64,000 nt of DNA, taken from the NCBI GenBank assembly GCA_905480215.1, contig CAJQPL010000034.1, forward strand, positions 1-64,000. The letters are read 5' to 3'. Position 1 is the stretch's first letter. Each line of letters opens with the position of its first letter. This document shows, piece by piece, positions 48,658-59,529 of the stretch. Both the position numbers and the translations under genes were made by a program. The DNA is from an uncultured Woeseiaceae bacterium (GTDB taxonomy: Bacteria; Pseudomonadota; Gammaproteobacteria; Steroidobacterales; Woeseiaceae). The notes under the pieces were generated by a model that saw only the letters and a program-made list of their open reading frames with translations, was not told where the DNA came from and did not search any database.

Positions 48658-49734
48658 GTGCGCTTTATATTCAAAACGCAATATGAGCAGGACATCAGCT
48701 TGCTCAAGCACCGCGGGCAATTGTTCTGGTATGGCCTTTTACTCGCTGTACTGATTGCCGCACCGCTGTTTCTCGACCGTTTTTATCTCGGCGAAATATC
48801 CTTTGTTTTTATTTACGCCATTGCCGGACTCGGGTTGATGTTATTAACCGGGTTTACCGGTCAGGTAAGCCTGGGTCATGCGGCATTTCTCGCAATCGGC
48901 GCTTATGCACACGCCTATATGCTGTCCAAGGGGCTCGCGTTTGTCGTCGCGTTGCCGACTGCGATGATACTAACCGGCATCGTTGGCGCAATTGTCGCTA
49001 TACCGGCATTGCGATTGGTCGGTATCTATCTTGCGATAGCAACACTCGCGTTCTTGATCATCGTTGAGCAAATCATCATTCGCTGGGTGAGTGTGACTGG
49101 CGGCGGGCGCGGCATGCTAGTACCCCCAGTGGAAATATTTGGCCTGGCGGTTGCGACACCCGGACGTTTTTTCTATCTGTGTCTGGCGCTGCTGATTGTT
49201 GCACTGATATTTGTGATGAATCTTCTTCGTGCGCCAAGTGGCAGAGCTATGATCGCGGTTCGTGATTCGGAAATTGCCGCTCGCAGTATGGGTATCAATC
49301 TTGCTAAAACGAAAGCCACCTCTTTCGGTATTTCTGCAGCGTTGACGGGGCTCGCAGGCGCCTTAATGGCACACCATACGGGGTATATTTCACCAGAAGC
49401 GTTCACGCTGACGATCTCAATTCAGTTGCTATTACTGATTGTTGTCGGTGGGCTAGGCTCAATTCATGGCGCGATTCTCGGTGCTATTTTTGTTGGCTTC
49501 CTGCCGCAAGGAATCGCATTACTTCGGGATACTCTGCCGCCGGCGATCGGTGAAGTTCCGGGTCTCGAGCCCGGTGTTTTCGGCTTGATACTGATTCTCT
49601 TCTTGTTGTTCGAGCCGCACGGTATTTACGGACAGTGGTTAAAGGTCCGACAGTTTTTCTCAGAGTTCCCCTTATACCGCAGAGCAACAAACAAGCGACA
49701 AAAAACCTATCTTCGTACGGAGCGCGTGCGATGA
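48658..49734 (+). CDS. ABC transporter permease (LivM family)
   Basis: GLGLMLLTGFTGQVSLGHAAFLAIGAYAHAY, AVRDSEIAARSMGINLAKTKA; GTG start. Confidence 0.94.
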   Translation: MRFIFKTQYEQDISLLKHRGQLFWYGLLLAVLIAAPLFLDRFYLGEISFVFIYAIAGLGLMLLTGFTGQVSLGHAAFLAIGAYAHAYMLSKGLAFVVALPTAMILTGIVGAIVAIPALRLVGIYLAIATLAFLIIVEQIIIRWVSVTGGGRGMLVPPVEIFGLAVATPGRFFYLCLALLIVALIFVMNLLRAPSGRAMIAVRDSEIAARSMGINLAKTKATSFGISAALTGLAGALMAHHTGYISPEAFTLTISIQLLLLIVVGGLGSIHGAILGAIFVGFLPQGIALLRDTLPPAIGEVPGLEPGVFGLILILFLLFEPHGIYGQWLKVRQFFSEFPLYRRATNKRQKTYLRTERVR

Positions 49735-50504
49735 GTTTCTTTAGGGCTTCAAATCTGTGCTTAAGTTTTGGCGGCATACGCGCCGTTCAGGATGTGAGTT
49801 TTGAGGTCGAAAAGGGCGAAGTGTTTAGCATTATTGGTCCCAATGGCGCGGGAAAAACCACTGTCTTCAATCTCATTTCCCAATTCTACGATCTTGACAG
49901 TGGCAGTTTGCATTTAGGCGAAACTGATCTTGGAAAACTTCAGGCACACGATGTTGCGAACGTCGGTATTGCGCGGACATTTCAGAACACCGAGCTATTC
50001 GAGCACGAGACGGTATTGCAGAATCTGCTAATTGGTTGTCACGTCAATCGTCGCAGCGGATTGTTTTCAGAGCTGCTGCACTTACCGGGGGCGCGTAAAC
50101 AAGAACTTGAGTTTCGACAAACCGTTGAGGATGTTATTGATCTGGTTGACTTGCAGGCTTATCGCTACCAATCAATTGGCAGCCTGTCATACGGTGTGCG
50201 AAAGATGGTCGAGATTGCTCGCGCGCTTTGCGTAAAACCCAGGTTGTTACTGCTCGATGAGCCCGCATCCGGTCTGAACCCGGAGGAGACCGACGACCTG
50301 TCGTTCTGGATTGAGGATATCAGTCAGGATCTTGGTATCACGGTGCTGATGGTCGAGCACGATATGAGTCTGGTGTCGCGCGTGTCGAACCGTGTGCTTG
50401 CGATGTCGGAAGGTAAGCTGATTACGATTGGCAATCCTGGCGAAGTGCAGCGACATCCAGAAGTGCTGGAAGCCTATCTGGGTCAGTCTGAGGACGCGGC
50501 ATGA
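49731..50504 (+). CDS. ABC transporter ATP-binding protein (LivG family)
   Basis: GPNGAGKTT, GIARTFQNTELF, LLLDEPASGLNPEE. Confidence 0.94.
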   Translation: MSFFRASNLCLSFGGIRAVQDVSFEVEKGEVFSIIGPNGAGKTTVFNLISQFYDLDSGSLHLGETDLGKLQAHDVANVGIARTFQNTELFEHETVLQNLLIGCHVNRRSGLFSELLHLPGARKQELEFRQTVEDVIDLVDLQAYRYQSIGSLSYGVRKMVEIARALCVKPRLLLLDEPASGLNPEETDDLSFWIEDISQDLGITVLMVEHDMSLVSRVSNRVLAMSEGKLITIGNPGEVQRHPEVLEAYLGQSEDAA

Positions 50505-51289
50505 GCGAAGGGATGGCAAATAGTACGCCGATGCTCGAGCTCAAGAATATCGAGACCTACTACGGTCCGATCATGGCGATTCGCGGCGTTTCTTTGCAAG
50601 TGTTCGAGGGGCAGGTTGTATCGATCTTGGGCGCGAACGGTGCTGGCAAGACAACGGTGTTGAAGACAATCAGTGGCGCGATTGATCCACAGAAGGGACA
50701 GGTGATTTTCGAAGGTAAGGAAATCCAGGCCTGGGACCCGGATCGAGTAGCGCGACTTGGCATTGCGCACGTTCCGGAAGGACGCGAAGTGTTTCCATTC
50801 CTGAACGTTGAGAAAAACCTGCTAATGGGTGCGTATACGAGAAAGGATAGTGGTGTTAAAGCGGACCTCGCCATGATCTATGATTATTTTCCGGTCCTGG
50901 CAGAGAAAAAAGAGCAGGCGGCCGGATTCCTGTCTGGCGGCCAACAACAAATGCTCGCTATCGGCCGAGCGTTGATGTTGCGGCCGAAGCTCATGTTGCT
51001 GGATGAACCGTCACTGGGTTTGTCACCGGCCTTAGTTGCTGAGATCGCCGCAATCATCGTGCGTTTGAGGCATGAGCAGGGCGTGACGATTGTCCTTGTA
51101 GAGCAAAATGCACGAATGGCACTGGATATAGGCGATTTCGGCTATGTCATGGAGTTGGGGCGGGTCGTTATGGAGGACACTTGCGAGCGGCTCAAGGAAT
51201 CAAGCGACGTACAGGAGTTTTACCTCGGCATGAAGGACGAGGGCGTGCGTGAAGTCCGGCGTTGGAAACAGAGAAAGACGTGGCGATAA
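50501..51289 (+). CDS. ABC transporter ATP-binding protein (LivF family)
   Basis: GANGAGKTTVLKTISG, HVPEGREVFPFLNVEKNLLMGAY, LSGGQQQMLAIGRALM. Confidence 0.94.
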   Translation: MSEGMANSTPMLELKNIETYYGPIMAIRGVSLQVFEGQVVSILGANGAGKTTVLKTISGAIDPQKGQVIFEGKEIQAWDPDRVARLGIAHVPEGREVFPFLNVEKNLLMGAYTRKDSGVKADLAMIYDYFPVLAEKKEQAAGFLSGGQQQMLAIGRALMLRPKLMLLDEPSLGLSPALVAEIAAIIVRLRHEQGVTIVLVEQNARMALDIGDFGYVMELGRVVMEDTCERLKESSDVQEFYLGMKDEGVREVRRWKQRKTWR

Positions 51290-53115
51290 GCGACGAAGAA
51301 ATTAAGACGCAGCTAATTGATGGTTGCGACACGGTCGCGAAACTGTTTCGTAAACGAGTTCGCGACTTGCAGGGTAAAGTCGCGTTGCGTGAAAAAGACT
51401 TTGGTATCTGGAATGAGTACAGCTGGACGGATTACGGCAAGCAAGTACGACTTTGCAGTCTCGGTCTCAAGGCATTGGGACTTAAGCGTGGGGACGTTTG
51501 TTCTGTTGCCTCCGAAGTTTGCCGAGAGTGGTTTTTCGTTGACCTCGGCATTGTCTGCGCCGGCGGCATCACCAACGGCGTGTATCCTACCGACGCGCCG
51601 AGTCAGGTTGAGTATTTGGTCAACGACAGTGATACGAAATTCTATTTCGCTGAAGATGAAGAACAGCTAGACAAAATATTACAAGTTCGTGATTCAACGC
51701 CTACCTTGAAGAAAGTTATTATTTTCGACATGGAAGGCCTGCGTAAGCTGGACGACGCAATGTGCATTAGTTTTGAGGATTTCCTGGAGCTCGGCAGGAA
51801 ATACCTGGCGGATCATCCCGACGAATGGGATGAGGACATCGACGCCTCGATGCCTGATGAACTGATCACTCTTACGTATACATCAGGAACAACGGGAAAA
51901 CCGAAAGGCGCGATGATCAGCCATCGCAATATGGTTTACATGAGCCGCAATCTTCAAGAAATCTACGGCATCGAAACCGACGACGACCAGCTCGCTTTTC
52001 TGCCGCTCGCACACATTGCGGGAAAGATGTTCTATACCTTCGCTGCGATGGAGTCGTGTTCAGTCGTCAACATCATCGAGAGTCTTGAGACGGTAAATCA
52101 GGATATGCAGGAGGTAGCACCGACAATTCACTTCGCGGTGCCGCGAGTTTGGGAAAAAATGTATTCGACGATTGTGATTAAACTCAAGGACGCCACTTGG
52201 TTCGGTCGCGTCGCCTATGAATGGGCCATTGGCATCGGAGAGCAAGCAGCTAACGCCCGTCTTAGCGGCAAGCGGTTATCGCCCTTCTTAAGGGTTTCGC
52301 ATGCTATTGCAGATAAGGCTGTGCTTAGGAATGTTCGTGTTTTGCTGGGTATCGATCGCGCTCGTTGGCTATCGACCGGGGCAGCGCCTATATCACCTGA
52401 TCTGATACGTTGGTTTTTTGCACTTGGTACGCCAATGTACGAGGCCTATGGGCAAACAGAGTGTACTGGGCTCGTTACGGCCAATACGCCGCAAGCGATA
52501 CGGATTGGAAGTGTTGGCAGCTGTTGCGACGGGGCAACGGTTCAGTTGTCGGATGCGAGGGAAATCATGATCCGCAGCCCGGGTGTGATATCCGGCTATT
52601 GGAAGCAGCCGGAGAAGACAGCTGAAACGATTCGTGATGGCTGGCTGTACACGGGTGATGTCGGCGAAATCGATGACGATGGCTTTGTATTTATTCGCGA
52701 TCGCATGAAGGACATTATTATTACTGCGGGCGGCAAGAACATTACGCCGAGTGAGATCGAAAACCAGCTCAAGTTCTCTCCGTTTATATCTGACGCAGTT
52801 GTTGTTGGAGACAAGCGGCCATACTTGACCTGTCTGGTGATGATTGACCATGAGAACGTCACCAAATTTGCGCAGGACAACAACGTGCCATTTACCAACT
52901 ACGCGAGTTTATGTCACTCGAGTGAAGTACAGGACTTGATTGGGGATATAATCGAGACCGTTAACAAGCAATTCGCGCGTGTTGAGACGGTGAAGAAATT
53001 TCGTTTGATAGATCAGTTACTTGATCCTGAAGATGATGAATTAACACCAACGATGAAACTTAAACGAAAAGTCGTAAACGAAAAGTACAGCGATATGATT
53101 GAGGAGATGTACTGA
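51262..53115 (+). CDS. Long-chain-type AMP-forming acyl-CoA synthetase
   Basis: TYTSGTTGKPKGAMISHRN, YEAYGQTECTG, GWLYTGDVGEIDDDGFVFIRDRMKDIIITAGGKNI. Confidence 0.94.
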   Translation: METEKDVAISDEEIKTQLIDGCDTVAKLFRKRVRDLQGKVALREKDFGIWNEYSWTDYGKQVRLCSLGLKALGLKRGDVCSVASEVCREWFFVDLGIVCAGGITNGVYPTDAPSQVEYLVNDSDTKFYFAEDEEQLDKILQVRDSTPTLKKVIIFDMEGLRKLDDAMCISFEDFLELGRKYLADHPDEWDEDIDASMPDELITLTYTSGTTGKPKGAMISHRNMVYMSRNLQEIYGIETDDDQLAFLPLAHIAGKMFYTFAAMESCSVVNIIESLETVNQDMQEVAPTIHFAVPRVWEKMYSTIVIKLKDATWFGRVAYEWAIGIGEQAANARLSGKRLSPFLRVSHAIADKAVLRNVRVLLGIDRARWLSTGAAPISPDLIRWFFALGTPMYEAYGQTECTGLVTANTPQAIRIGSVGSCCDGATVQLSDAREIMIRSPGVISGYWKQPEKTAETIRDGWLYTGDVGEIDDDGFVFIRDRMKDIIITAGGKNITPSEIENQLKFSPFISDAVVVGDKRPYLTCLVMIDHENVTKFAQDNNVPFTNYASLCHSSEVQDLIGDIIETVNKQFARVETVKKFRLIDQLLDPEDDELTPTMKLKRKVVNEKYSDMIEEMY

Positions 53116-54317
53116 TGCGAAAGATGATGAGCAGTGTGATCGGCGGCTTCACTATTTTGTTGCTGAGTGCTTGCGGTTCGAAAGATGCTGCGGAATCAGA
53201 TAGCGGTGCGATGGCAGTTCAGGGTGTTACCGATACTGAGATACTTCTCGGCTCGCACACCGATTTATCGGGACCCACCGCGATTTGGGGTGTCGGTAGC
53301 ATTAATGGTGCTCGGATGCGCTTCGATGAGGTGAACGCGGCTGGTGGCATTCACGGGCGACAAATTCGTCTGATCGTAGAAGATCAGGGTTACCAGGTAC
53401 CGCGCGCAATTCAGGCGGCGAACAAGTTGCTGCATCGGGACAAGGTCTTCGCGATAATATTTGCCTTAGGCACGCAAATTAACAACACAGTGCTACCGAG
53501 CCAGATGGAAGCGGGTATCCCCAACTTTTTTCCGTATACGGGCGCTCGGTCGATGAACGAACCCTTTCATCGATTGCAGTTTACGCAACGCGGCGTTTAC
53601 TACGACGAGATCCGCGCCGGCTTTAGCTATTCTGTTTCGACACTAGGGAAAAAATCGCCCTGCGTCGTTTATCAGGATACCGACTATGGCTACGAAAACC
53701 ATGACGCTGTCATCGATCAGGCAGCAGAAATGAATATCGAGATCGTAGCGACAGCTGCTCATAAACCTACTGAAACAGAATTCACTGCAACGGTATTGCG
53801 ACTACGCAACGCCGGTTGCGATGTCGTATTCATGGGGACGGTGCATCGTGACACGGTGCTAATTCTGGAGGCAGCAAGAAAAATGGGCTGGGATAGCGTG
53901 TCATTTGTCGGCAACGATGTGACCTACGGTGATGTTGTTGCTCATTTGCAAAGTGGCGCATCAGAAGGCTTTTCAGCATTTGGCCATATCGCAGAATTGT
54001 ATCGTGACGATGACCTGAGTGACGAGGTTATTGCATGGTACGACCGTTACGCGGAACGCTTTGGCGAAAAACCGGTAGTTGCGGCGATCGAGGGTTACCG
54101 CGGCGCGGATATCTTCATTACTGCGCTTGAACGAGCGGGCAAGGAGCTGACGCACGATTCGTTAATCACAGCGATGGAGAGCATTACCGACTACGAAGAT
54201 ATGTTCGGTTACAAATTGTCGTTCGGACCCAACGATCACAAAGGTGTCAGCGAGTCGATATTGTCAGTTGTTGAGAACGGACGCTGGGTAACGAAAGCGG
54301 AGTCGGTTAGCTACTGA
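53115..54317 (+). CDS. Liv-type ABC substrate-binding protein, predicted lipoprotein
   Basis: Signal with lipobox LLSAC; LLGSHTDLSGPTAIWG, INGARMRFDEVNAAGGIHGRQIRLIVEDQGYQ. Confidence 0.92.
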   Translation: MRKMMSSVIGGFTILLLSACGSKDAAESDSGAMAVQGVTDTEILLGSHTDLSGPTAIWGVGSINGARMRFDEVNAAGGIHGRQIRLIVEDQGYQVPRAIQAANKLLHRDKVFAIIFALGTQINNTVLPSQMEAGIPNFFPYTGARSMNEPFHRLQFTQRGVYYDEIRAGFSYSVSTLGKKSPCVVYQDTDYGYENHDAVIDQAAEMNIEIVATAAHKPTETEFTATVLRLRNAGCDVVFMGTVHRDTVLILEAARKMGWDSVSFVGNDVTYGDVVAHLQSGASEGFSAFGHIAELYRDDDLSDEVIAWYDRYAERFGEKPVVAAIEGYRGADIFITALERAGKELTHDSLITAMESITDYEDMFGYKLSFGPNDHKGVSESILSVVENGRWVTKAESVSY

Positions 54318-54319
54318 TA

Positions 54320-55948
54320 ATGAAAACTCTGAGCACCGGTAGTTGCCTACTCGCGCTTGCGATATCAGTATTTTTGATAAGTGGCTGTAATGATGGTGGT
54401 GCGCAGAAATCTTACGACGTTGTGATACTGAATGGTCGCGTCATGGATCCGGAGACGAATTTTGATGGCGTGAGAAACGTCGGCATCAAGGATGGCCGAA
54501 TCCTTGCAATTACCGAAGAAGCGGTATTTGGCGATGAAGTGATTGATGCCAGAGGCCACGTTGTCGCAGCGGGATTTATCGACACAGAACAGCACGGGCT
54601 GGGTCCCTGGGGGATCAAGGTAAATCTGCGTGATGGTGTGACCACTCAAATGGACTTTGAGCTTGGCGCCGCCAACATCGATGAATGGTACGCGGCAAAA
54701 AAAGGCAATACACAAGCCAACTACGGCACGGTCGCCAGCCATGAATTCGCACGCATGCAAGTACACGATGAATTGACGTTGGCTGGACCGAATATCTCGA
54801 TGCCATTCGCGTTCGACTATCGAAGCAAAGCGGCTGAAGACGGAGTAGACGGATGGTCTGTTAGTCGCAGCACGGTCGCGCAGATGAACGAGATTTCAAA
54901 AATACTGGACGAGAGCCTGCGACTCGGTGCAATTGGCGTTGGTTCAACCGTTGGTTATGCGCAAAAAGGTGTCACCACTTACGAGATGTTTGAAGTTCAG
55001 CGAGCCGCGGCTCGCTATGATCGGATGACGTCGGCGCATCATCGATTTCACCCGAGTTCTGCAACCCCAACCGAGCAACCTACCGGTGTCAGTGAGCTGC
55101 TATCGAATGCCATGGTGTTAAAAGCGCCACTTCAAATACATCACGACAACGACTACGGGTGGTGGGAAAACCAGGAAAAAATGGCGCTCGCTCGAGAGCA
55201 GGGTTTTAATGTTTGGGCGACCTATTATCCCTGGATTGCCGGCTCAGGTAATTACGGATCCAACATTGTCGCACCCGATATCTGGGAAAAGGTGATGGGC
55301 TTTAAGTATGAGGAGACAATTTTTGATCCGCAGTTGCAGCGTTTCGTAACGAAAGAAGAGTTCTTAGAGATCAGCGCGGCGGAACCGGGTCGGATATTGA
55401 TTGCGTACAGCCCGCCGCGTCGTATTTGGTTACCCGAGTGGCTAAAAGTCGAACACTTTGTGATTGGCAGTGACGGAATGCCTAGTCTCAATGCTAATGG
55501 TGAGCATCTGGAGTGGGATGCACCTTATGAAGACTATGCAGGTCATCCACGTTCCGCCGGCTCACATGCCGTGACGCTTCGCCTGGCTCGTGAAGGCGGC
55601 GTGCCATTGATGCATACCCTTGCTCAACTCAGTTACTGGAGCGCGAAACATATTGGCGATACTGGACTCAGGGGCATGCAGGAACGAGGGCGTATGCAGG
55701 AAGGAATGATTGCCGACATTACTGTTTTCGATGCCGAAAATGTAACTGAGCATGCGTCCTATGAGCCAGGTACGTCAGGGCTGGCTTCGACCGGCATTCC
55801 CTACGTTCTTGTCAACGGAGTAGTGGTAGTCCGCGACTCGAAAATTGCAGAAGATGTGTTTCCAGGGCAAGCACTGCGATTCCCTGTTGAAGACAAAGGT
55901 CGATTCGAGCCACTAGGCGATGATGCATGGTCAGGATCGTACGACTAA
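54320..55948 (+). CDS. N-acyl-D-amino-acid deacylase-like amidohydrolase, predicted lipoprotein
   Basis: Lipobox LISGC; YDVVILNGRVMDPETNFDGVRNVGIKDGRI, VAAGFIDTEQHG, MQERGRMQEGMIADITVFD. Confidence 0.85.
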   Translation: MKTLSTGSCLLALAISVFLISGCNDGGAQKSYDVVILNGRVMDPETNFDGVRNVGIKDGRILAITEEAVFGDEVIDARGHVVAAGFIDTEQHGLGPWGIKVNLRDGVTTQMDFELGAANIDEWYAAKKGNTQANYGTVASHEFARMQVHDELTLAGPNISMPFAFDYRSKAAEDGVDGWSVSRSTVAQMNEISKILDESLRLGAIGVGSTVGYAQKGVTTYEMFEVQRAAARYDRMTSAHHRFHPSSATPTEQPTGVSELLSNAMVLKAPLQIHHDNDYGWWENQEKMALAREQGFNVWATYYPWIAGSGNYGSNIVAPDIWEKVMGFKYEETIFDPQLQRFVTKEEFLEISAAEPGRILIAYSPPRRIWLPEWLKVEHFVIGSDGMPSLNANGEHLEWDAPYEDYAGHPRSAGSHAVTLRLAREGGVPLMHTLAQLSYWSAKHIGDTGLRGMQERGRMQEGMIADITVFDAENVTEHASYEPGTSGLASTGIPYVLVNGVVVVRDSKIAEDVFPGQALRFPVEDKGRFEPLGDDAWSGSYD

Positions 55949-58281
55949 TCTCTCTTGCTGAGAACTGGCGCTGTCAAAACGCGAACAACGGGCAACTCGC
56001 CCTCAAACACCTCAGCTTCAACCAGACAGCTGTGCGCCGTCGGGCCTTGCGCGAGCTTTGATGTGCCCACGTCTCTCGTTAATACATTCGGGTTGCCGTG
56101 CACGTCCATGGAGTTTTCGTTGCTTGGGTCTTCCGGGTCATACCAGGCCCCGGTGGGCAATTCGAGAACACCTTCTCCCATCGACTCGCTGATGACAGCT
56201 GCGGCAAGACATGATCCGCGGTCGTTGTAGAGTCGAACAATATCGCCAGAGCTAATATCTCTCGCTTTCGCGTCTTTGGCATTCATGCGTACGATTTCGC
56301 GGTCTTTGATCTTTGCATTGCGGCTGTTGGCGGCATGATCATACTGACTGTGTAGTCTGGTTTTGGGCTGATTGCTGATCAGATGTAGCGGAAATTGCTT
56401 CGCGCGTTCTGCGCCGAGCCACTCCGTCTTGTCATACCAGGCTGGATGACCGCCGCAATCGTCATAGTCGTAGTTCGCGATAACGTCGGAAAAGATTTCG
56501 ATTTTCCCTGAAGGGGTTTCTAACGGGTTCGCGACCGGATCCAAACGGAAGTTCTCTAAACGAAAAACAGCGTCGGGTACTTTGTCGCTCAGGCGTATTT
56601 GTTCTCCAGCCCAAAACGTGTCGAAGTCCGGTATCGAAATATCAACTTCAGCGGCATTATTGCGTGTCGTTTCGTACAGGTGCTTGATCCACTGCATCTC
56701 ATCGCGCCCTTCGGTGAATTCCTCTTCGACGCCCATTCGTGTTGCGAGATCGGAAAACACATCGTAATCGTCACGCGCCTGCTTAAACTTCGATACTGCC
56801 TTCGGCATTGGCGAGAGGGCGTTGTCGTAAATGCCGCCCGCCATGTCGTTTCGTTCGAGTGGCGTGGTACATGGAAATACTATGTCCGCATGTCGTGCGG
56901 TTGCCGTCCAAAACGGTTCATTGACGATTATCGTTGCAGGTTTTGCCCAAGCATGTCGCAAGCGCCCGATATCCTGATGATGGTGAAACGGATTGCCGCC
57001 GGCCCAGTAAATGAGCTCGATGTCCGGATAGGTAATTGAACTGCCGTTGAAGTCGATTGTTTCGCCGGGGTTCAATAGCATGTCGGAAATACGAGCTACC
57101 GGGATGTGCGACTTCACCGGGTTTCTTCCCTGCGGCAATGCGCCAACTTTGAAGGGCAGCGCGCCGCGGCCGAAGAAACCGATGTTGTGCACGGATCCAT
57201 AGCCATACGCAACGCCCCCGCCAGGTTGGCCGTGACAGCCGATCATTGCACCCAGGGTTGTGGCCATCCAATAGGTTTGTTCACCATGTTCGGCGCGTTG
57301 CAACGACCAACTGATACCGAGGACGCATCGTTCGGCCGCCATGCGTCTCGCTATGCGTCGAATGTCTTCGGCCTTGATACTCGACAAGGATTCGGCCCAC
57401 TCGGCGCTTTTCGCTACACCATCGGATTCACCAAGCAAGTAGGGAGTGAATTTTTCGTAACCAACAGTGTATCGGTCCAGGAATGCTCTGTCGGTCAGTC
57501 CTTCTGTTTCCACTGTGTGCGCAATGCCCAACATTATCGCGACATCGGAGTTGGGGCGGCATGACCACCACTCGGCATTCAGGACCTCGGACATGTCATC
57601 GCGAATTGGACTGACATTAATGAAATCGATGTTCGCCTGACGCAATTCGTCGACTTGATCTGCCGCCGTATGCCCTCCAAGCCCACCTGCATTCACCTGT
57701 GTATTTTTCATAGCAATGCCGCCGAAGCAAACGGCGAGGCGCGTATGTTCTGTCATGTCTTTAACTGTTGGTGCCTCGAACATCACCTGGAAAAAATGCA
57801 TGCCAAGGACGTGAGGAATAATGACCTCGGCCGCACCAGCGGAATAGCTGGTTACAGAATAGGTGTAGCCGCCAATCGTATTCAGAAAGCGGTGCACCTG
57901 ACTTTGTGCATGATGAAATCGTCCGGCACTGGCCCAACCATAAGAGCCGCCGAATATGGCCTCGTTGCCATGCTCGCTGCGGGTGGTGCTGAGTGCTACT
58001 GCAGCAAGATCCAGCGCCTCGTCCCATGAGACGGCGATGAATGCTTCCTTGCCGCGTTGGCTGCCGTCGCTTTTTTGTCCGTCACGTAGATAGCCCTCGC
58101 GCACCATAGGTTGTGCAATGCGCGTGTTTGGATCTTTGGCTTCGAGCAGCGATTGCCCGATCGGGGTCGGGTTGGTATCGGCGTCGTAATTGTGAATCGC
58201 AACCAGCTCATCGTCTTTGACTTCGACTCGGTAGTTACCCCAATGCGAGCTTGTCGGTGTAATTTTTCCGTCATTGGCCAC
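55945..58281 (-). CDS. Molybdopterin oxidoreductase of the DMSO reductase/BisC/TorA family
   Basis: SSHWGNYRVEV, SYSAGAAEVIIPHVLG (Ser-ligand type), LISNQPKTRLHSQYDH; no Tat signal; GTG at 58281 fits the neighbouring stop. Confidence 0.88.
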   Translation of the reverse strand: MANDGKITPTSSHWGNYRVEVKDDELVAIHNYDADTNPTPIGQSLLEAKDPNTRIAQPMVREGYLRDGQKSDGSQRGKEAFIAVSWDEALDLAAVALSTTRSEHGNEAIFGGSYGWASAGRFHHAQSQVHRFLNTIGGYTYSVTSYSAGAAEVIIPHVLGMHFFQVMFEAPTVKDMTEHTRLAVCFGGIAMKNTQVNAGGLGGHTAADQVDELRQANIDFINVSPIRDDMSEVLNAEWWSCRPNSDVAIMLGIAHTVETEGLTDRAFLDRYTVGYEKFTPYLLGESDGVAKSAEWAESLSSIKAEDIRRIARRMAAERCVLGISWSLQRAEHGEQTYWMATTLGAMIGCHGQPGGGVAYGYGSVHNIGFFGRGALPFKVGALPQGRNPVKSHIPVARISDMLLNPGETIDFNGSSITYPDIELIYWAGGNPFHHHQDIGRLRHAWAKPATIIVNEPFWTATARHADIVFPCTTPLERNDMAGGIYDNALSPMPKAVSKFKQARDDYDVFSDLATRMGVEEEFTEGRDEMQWIKHLYETTRNNAAEVDISIPDFDTFWAGEQIRLSDKVPDAVFRLENFRLDPVANPLETPSGKIEIFSDVIANYDYDDCGGHPAWYDKTEWLGAERAKQFPLHLISNQPKTRLHSQYDHAANSRNAKIKDREIVRMNAKDAKARDISSGDIVRLYNDRGSCLAAAVISESMGEGVLELPTGAWYDPEDPSNENSMDVHGNPNVLTRDVGTSKLAQGPTAHSCLVEAEVFEGELPVVRVLTAPVLSKRD

Positions 58282-58285
58282 GAGC

Positions 58286-59488
58286 TTACTTGAGCAGCTC
58301 CTGCGCGATGATGATCTGGCGGATTTGGTTGGTCCCAGCACCGATTTCCATGAGTTTGCCAATTCTGTATAGCTGGTTTATTTCGCTTTCAAGGATATAA
58401 CCAGTCCCACCATGCACCTGCACGCCGTTGTCGACGACCTTCATTAGCGTGCGGCCAGCATGCAACATGCATGCGGACGAGCGCATGTGAATTTCACCGC
58501 GACCGCCGCCGCCAACTTTAAGGTCGTGCACTTCCTTGGCCAATTGATAGCTGAGCGCCCGCATCGACTGTATGTCGGTGTACATGTCGGCAAGAATGCC
58601 CTGCACGAGCTGGAAATTGGCGATTGCCTGCCCAAATTGTTTGCGTTGCGCGGCGTATTCGAGCGAAATATCCAAAGCGCGTTGTGCAACGCCGATCATA
58701 TGGAAGCACATCATGACGCGTTCCATATTCAGACCACTCATAAGGACACCTACGCCGCCGTTCTCTGGGCCAACTAGTCGGCTGGCAGGCACCCGGCAGT
58801 CGTCAAACACAAGTTCGGCTGTGGGAATGCCACGCCACCCCATCTTGTCGAGTACTTGCGCTACCTTGAACCCATCAGTTCTTGTGTCGAAGGCAAATGC
58901 GCTGACGCCACGCGATCCTTTCTCCGGATCCGTTTTGGCATACAGAAGAATAATCTGCGCAACCGGGCCCATCGTAATGAACATCTTTCGGCCGTTTATG
59001 ATGTAGTCGTCACCATCACCGTTACCATCACGTATGGCGGTTGTTGCCATCGAACCCAATGCGTCCGATCCTGCACCGGGTTCGGTCATTCCCAAAGCGC
59101 CAATGATGCTGCCGTCACAAAAGCCCGGCAAGATTTCCTGCTTTAGGTCCTCGCTCGCGTTGCGAACAATATTATGTGCGCAGATGCTATCGGTTCCGAG
59201 CCATCCAGCGCCAAAGGTTGGGTTCCAGTAGGACATTGCCTCAGCGATAAAGCATTGCTCAAGAAATCCCAGTCCCTGACCGCCGTAGGCTTCAGGGATT
59301 GATGTTCCTAGCAGACCGACCTCATGCAGTGTGCGAAAACGTTCTTCGGGAAACCAGTCCTCGCGATCCATTTTGGCGCACAGGGGATGCAGTTCGTCAC
59401 GACTAAAGCGGTACACCATGTCGTAGACCTGCTGCTGCTCATCGGTGAATCCGTAGTTGGCAAGATTAGGTTGCGTCATGAACGACAT
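58286..59488 (-). CDS. Acyl-CoA dehydrogenase
   Basis: LGTSIPEAYGGQGLGFLEQC, GALGMTEPGAGSDA, VHGGTGYILESEINQLYR; internal ATG 59488 preferred. Confidence 0.93.
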   Translation of the reverse strand: MSFMTQPNLANYGFTDEQQQVYDMVYRFSRDELHPLCAKMDREDWFPEERFRTLHEVGLLGTSIPEAYGGQGLGFLEQCFIAEAMSYWNPTFGAGWLGTDSICAHNIVRNASEDLKQEILPGFCDGSIIGALGMTEPGAGSDALGSMATTAIRDGNGDGDDYIINGRKMFITMGPVAQIILLYAKTDPEKGSRGVSAFAFDTRTDGFKVAQVLDKMGWRGIPTAELVFDDCRVPASRLVGPENGGVGVLMSGLNMERVMMCFHMIGVAQRALDISLEYAAQRKQFGQAIANFQLVQGILADMYTDIQSMRALSYQLAKEVHDLKVGGGGRGEIHMRSSACMLHAGRTLMKVVDNGVQVHGGTGYILESEINQLYRIGKLMEIGAGTNQIRQIIIAQELLK

Positions 59489-59529
59489 TCTCCGGTATTC
59501 GACGTGAAAGGCGCTATCAATTTCGGCAC

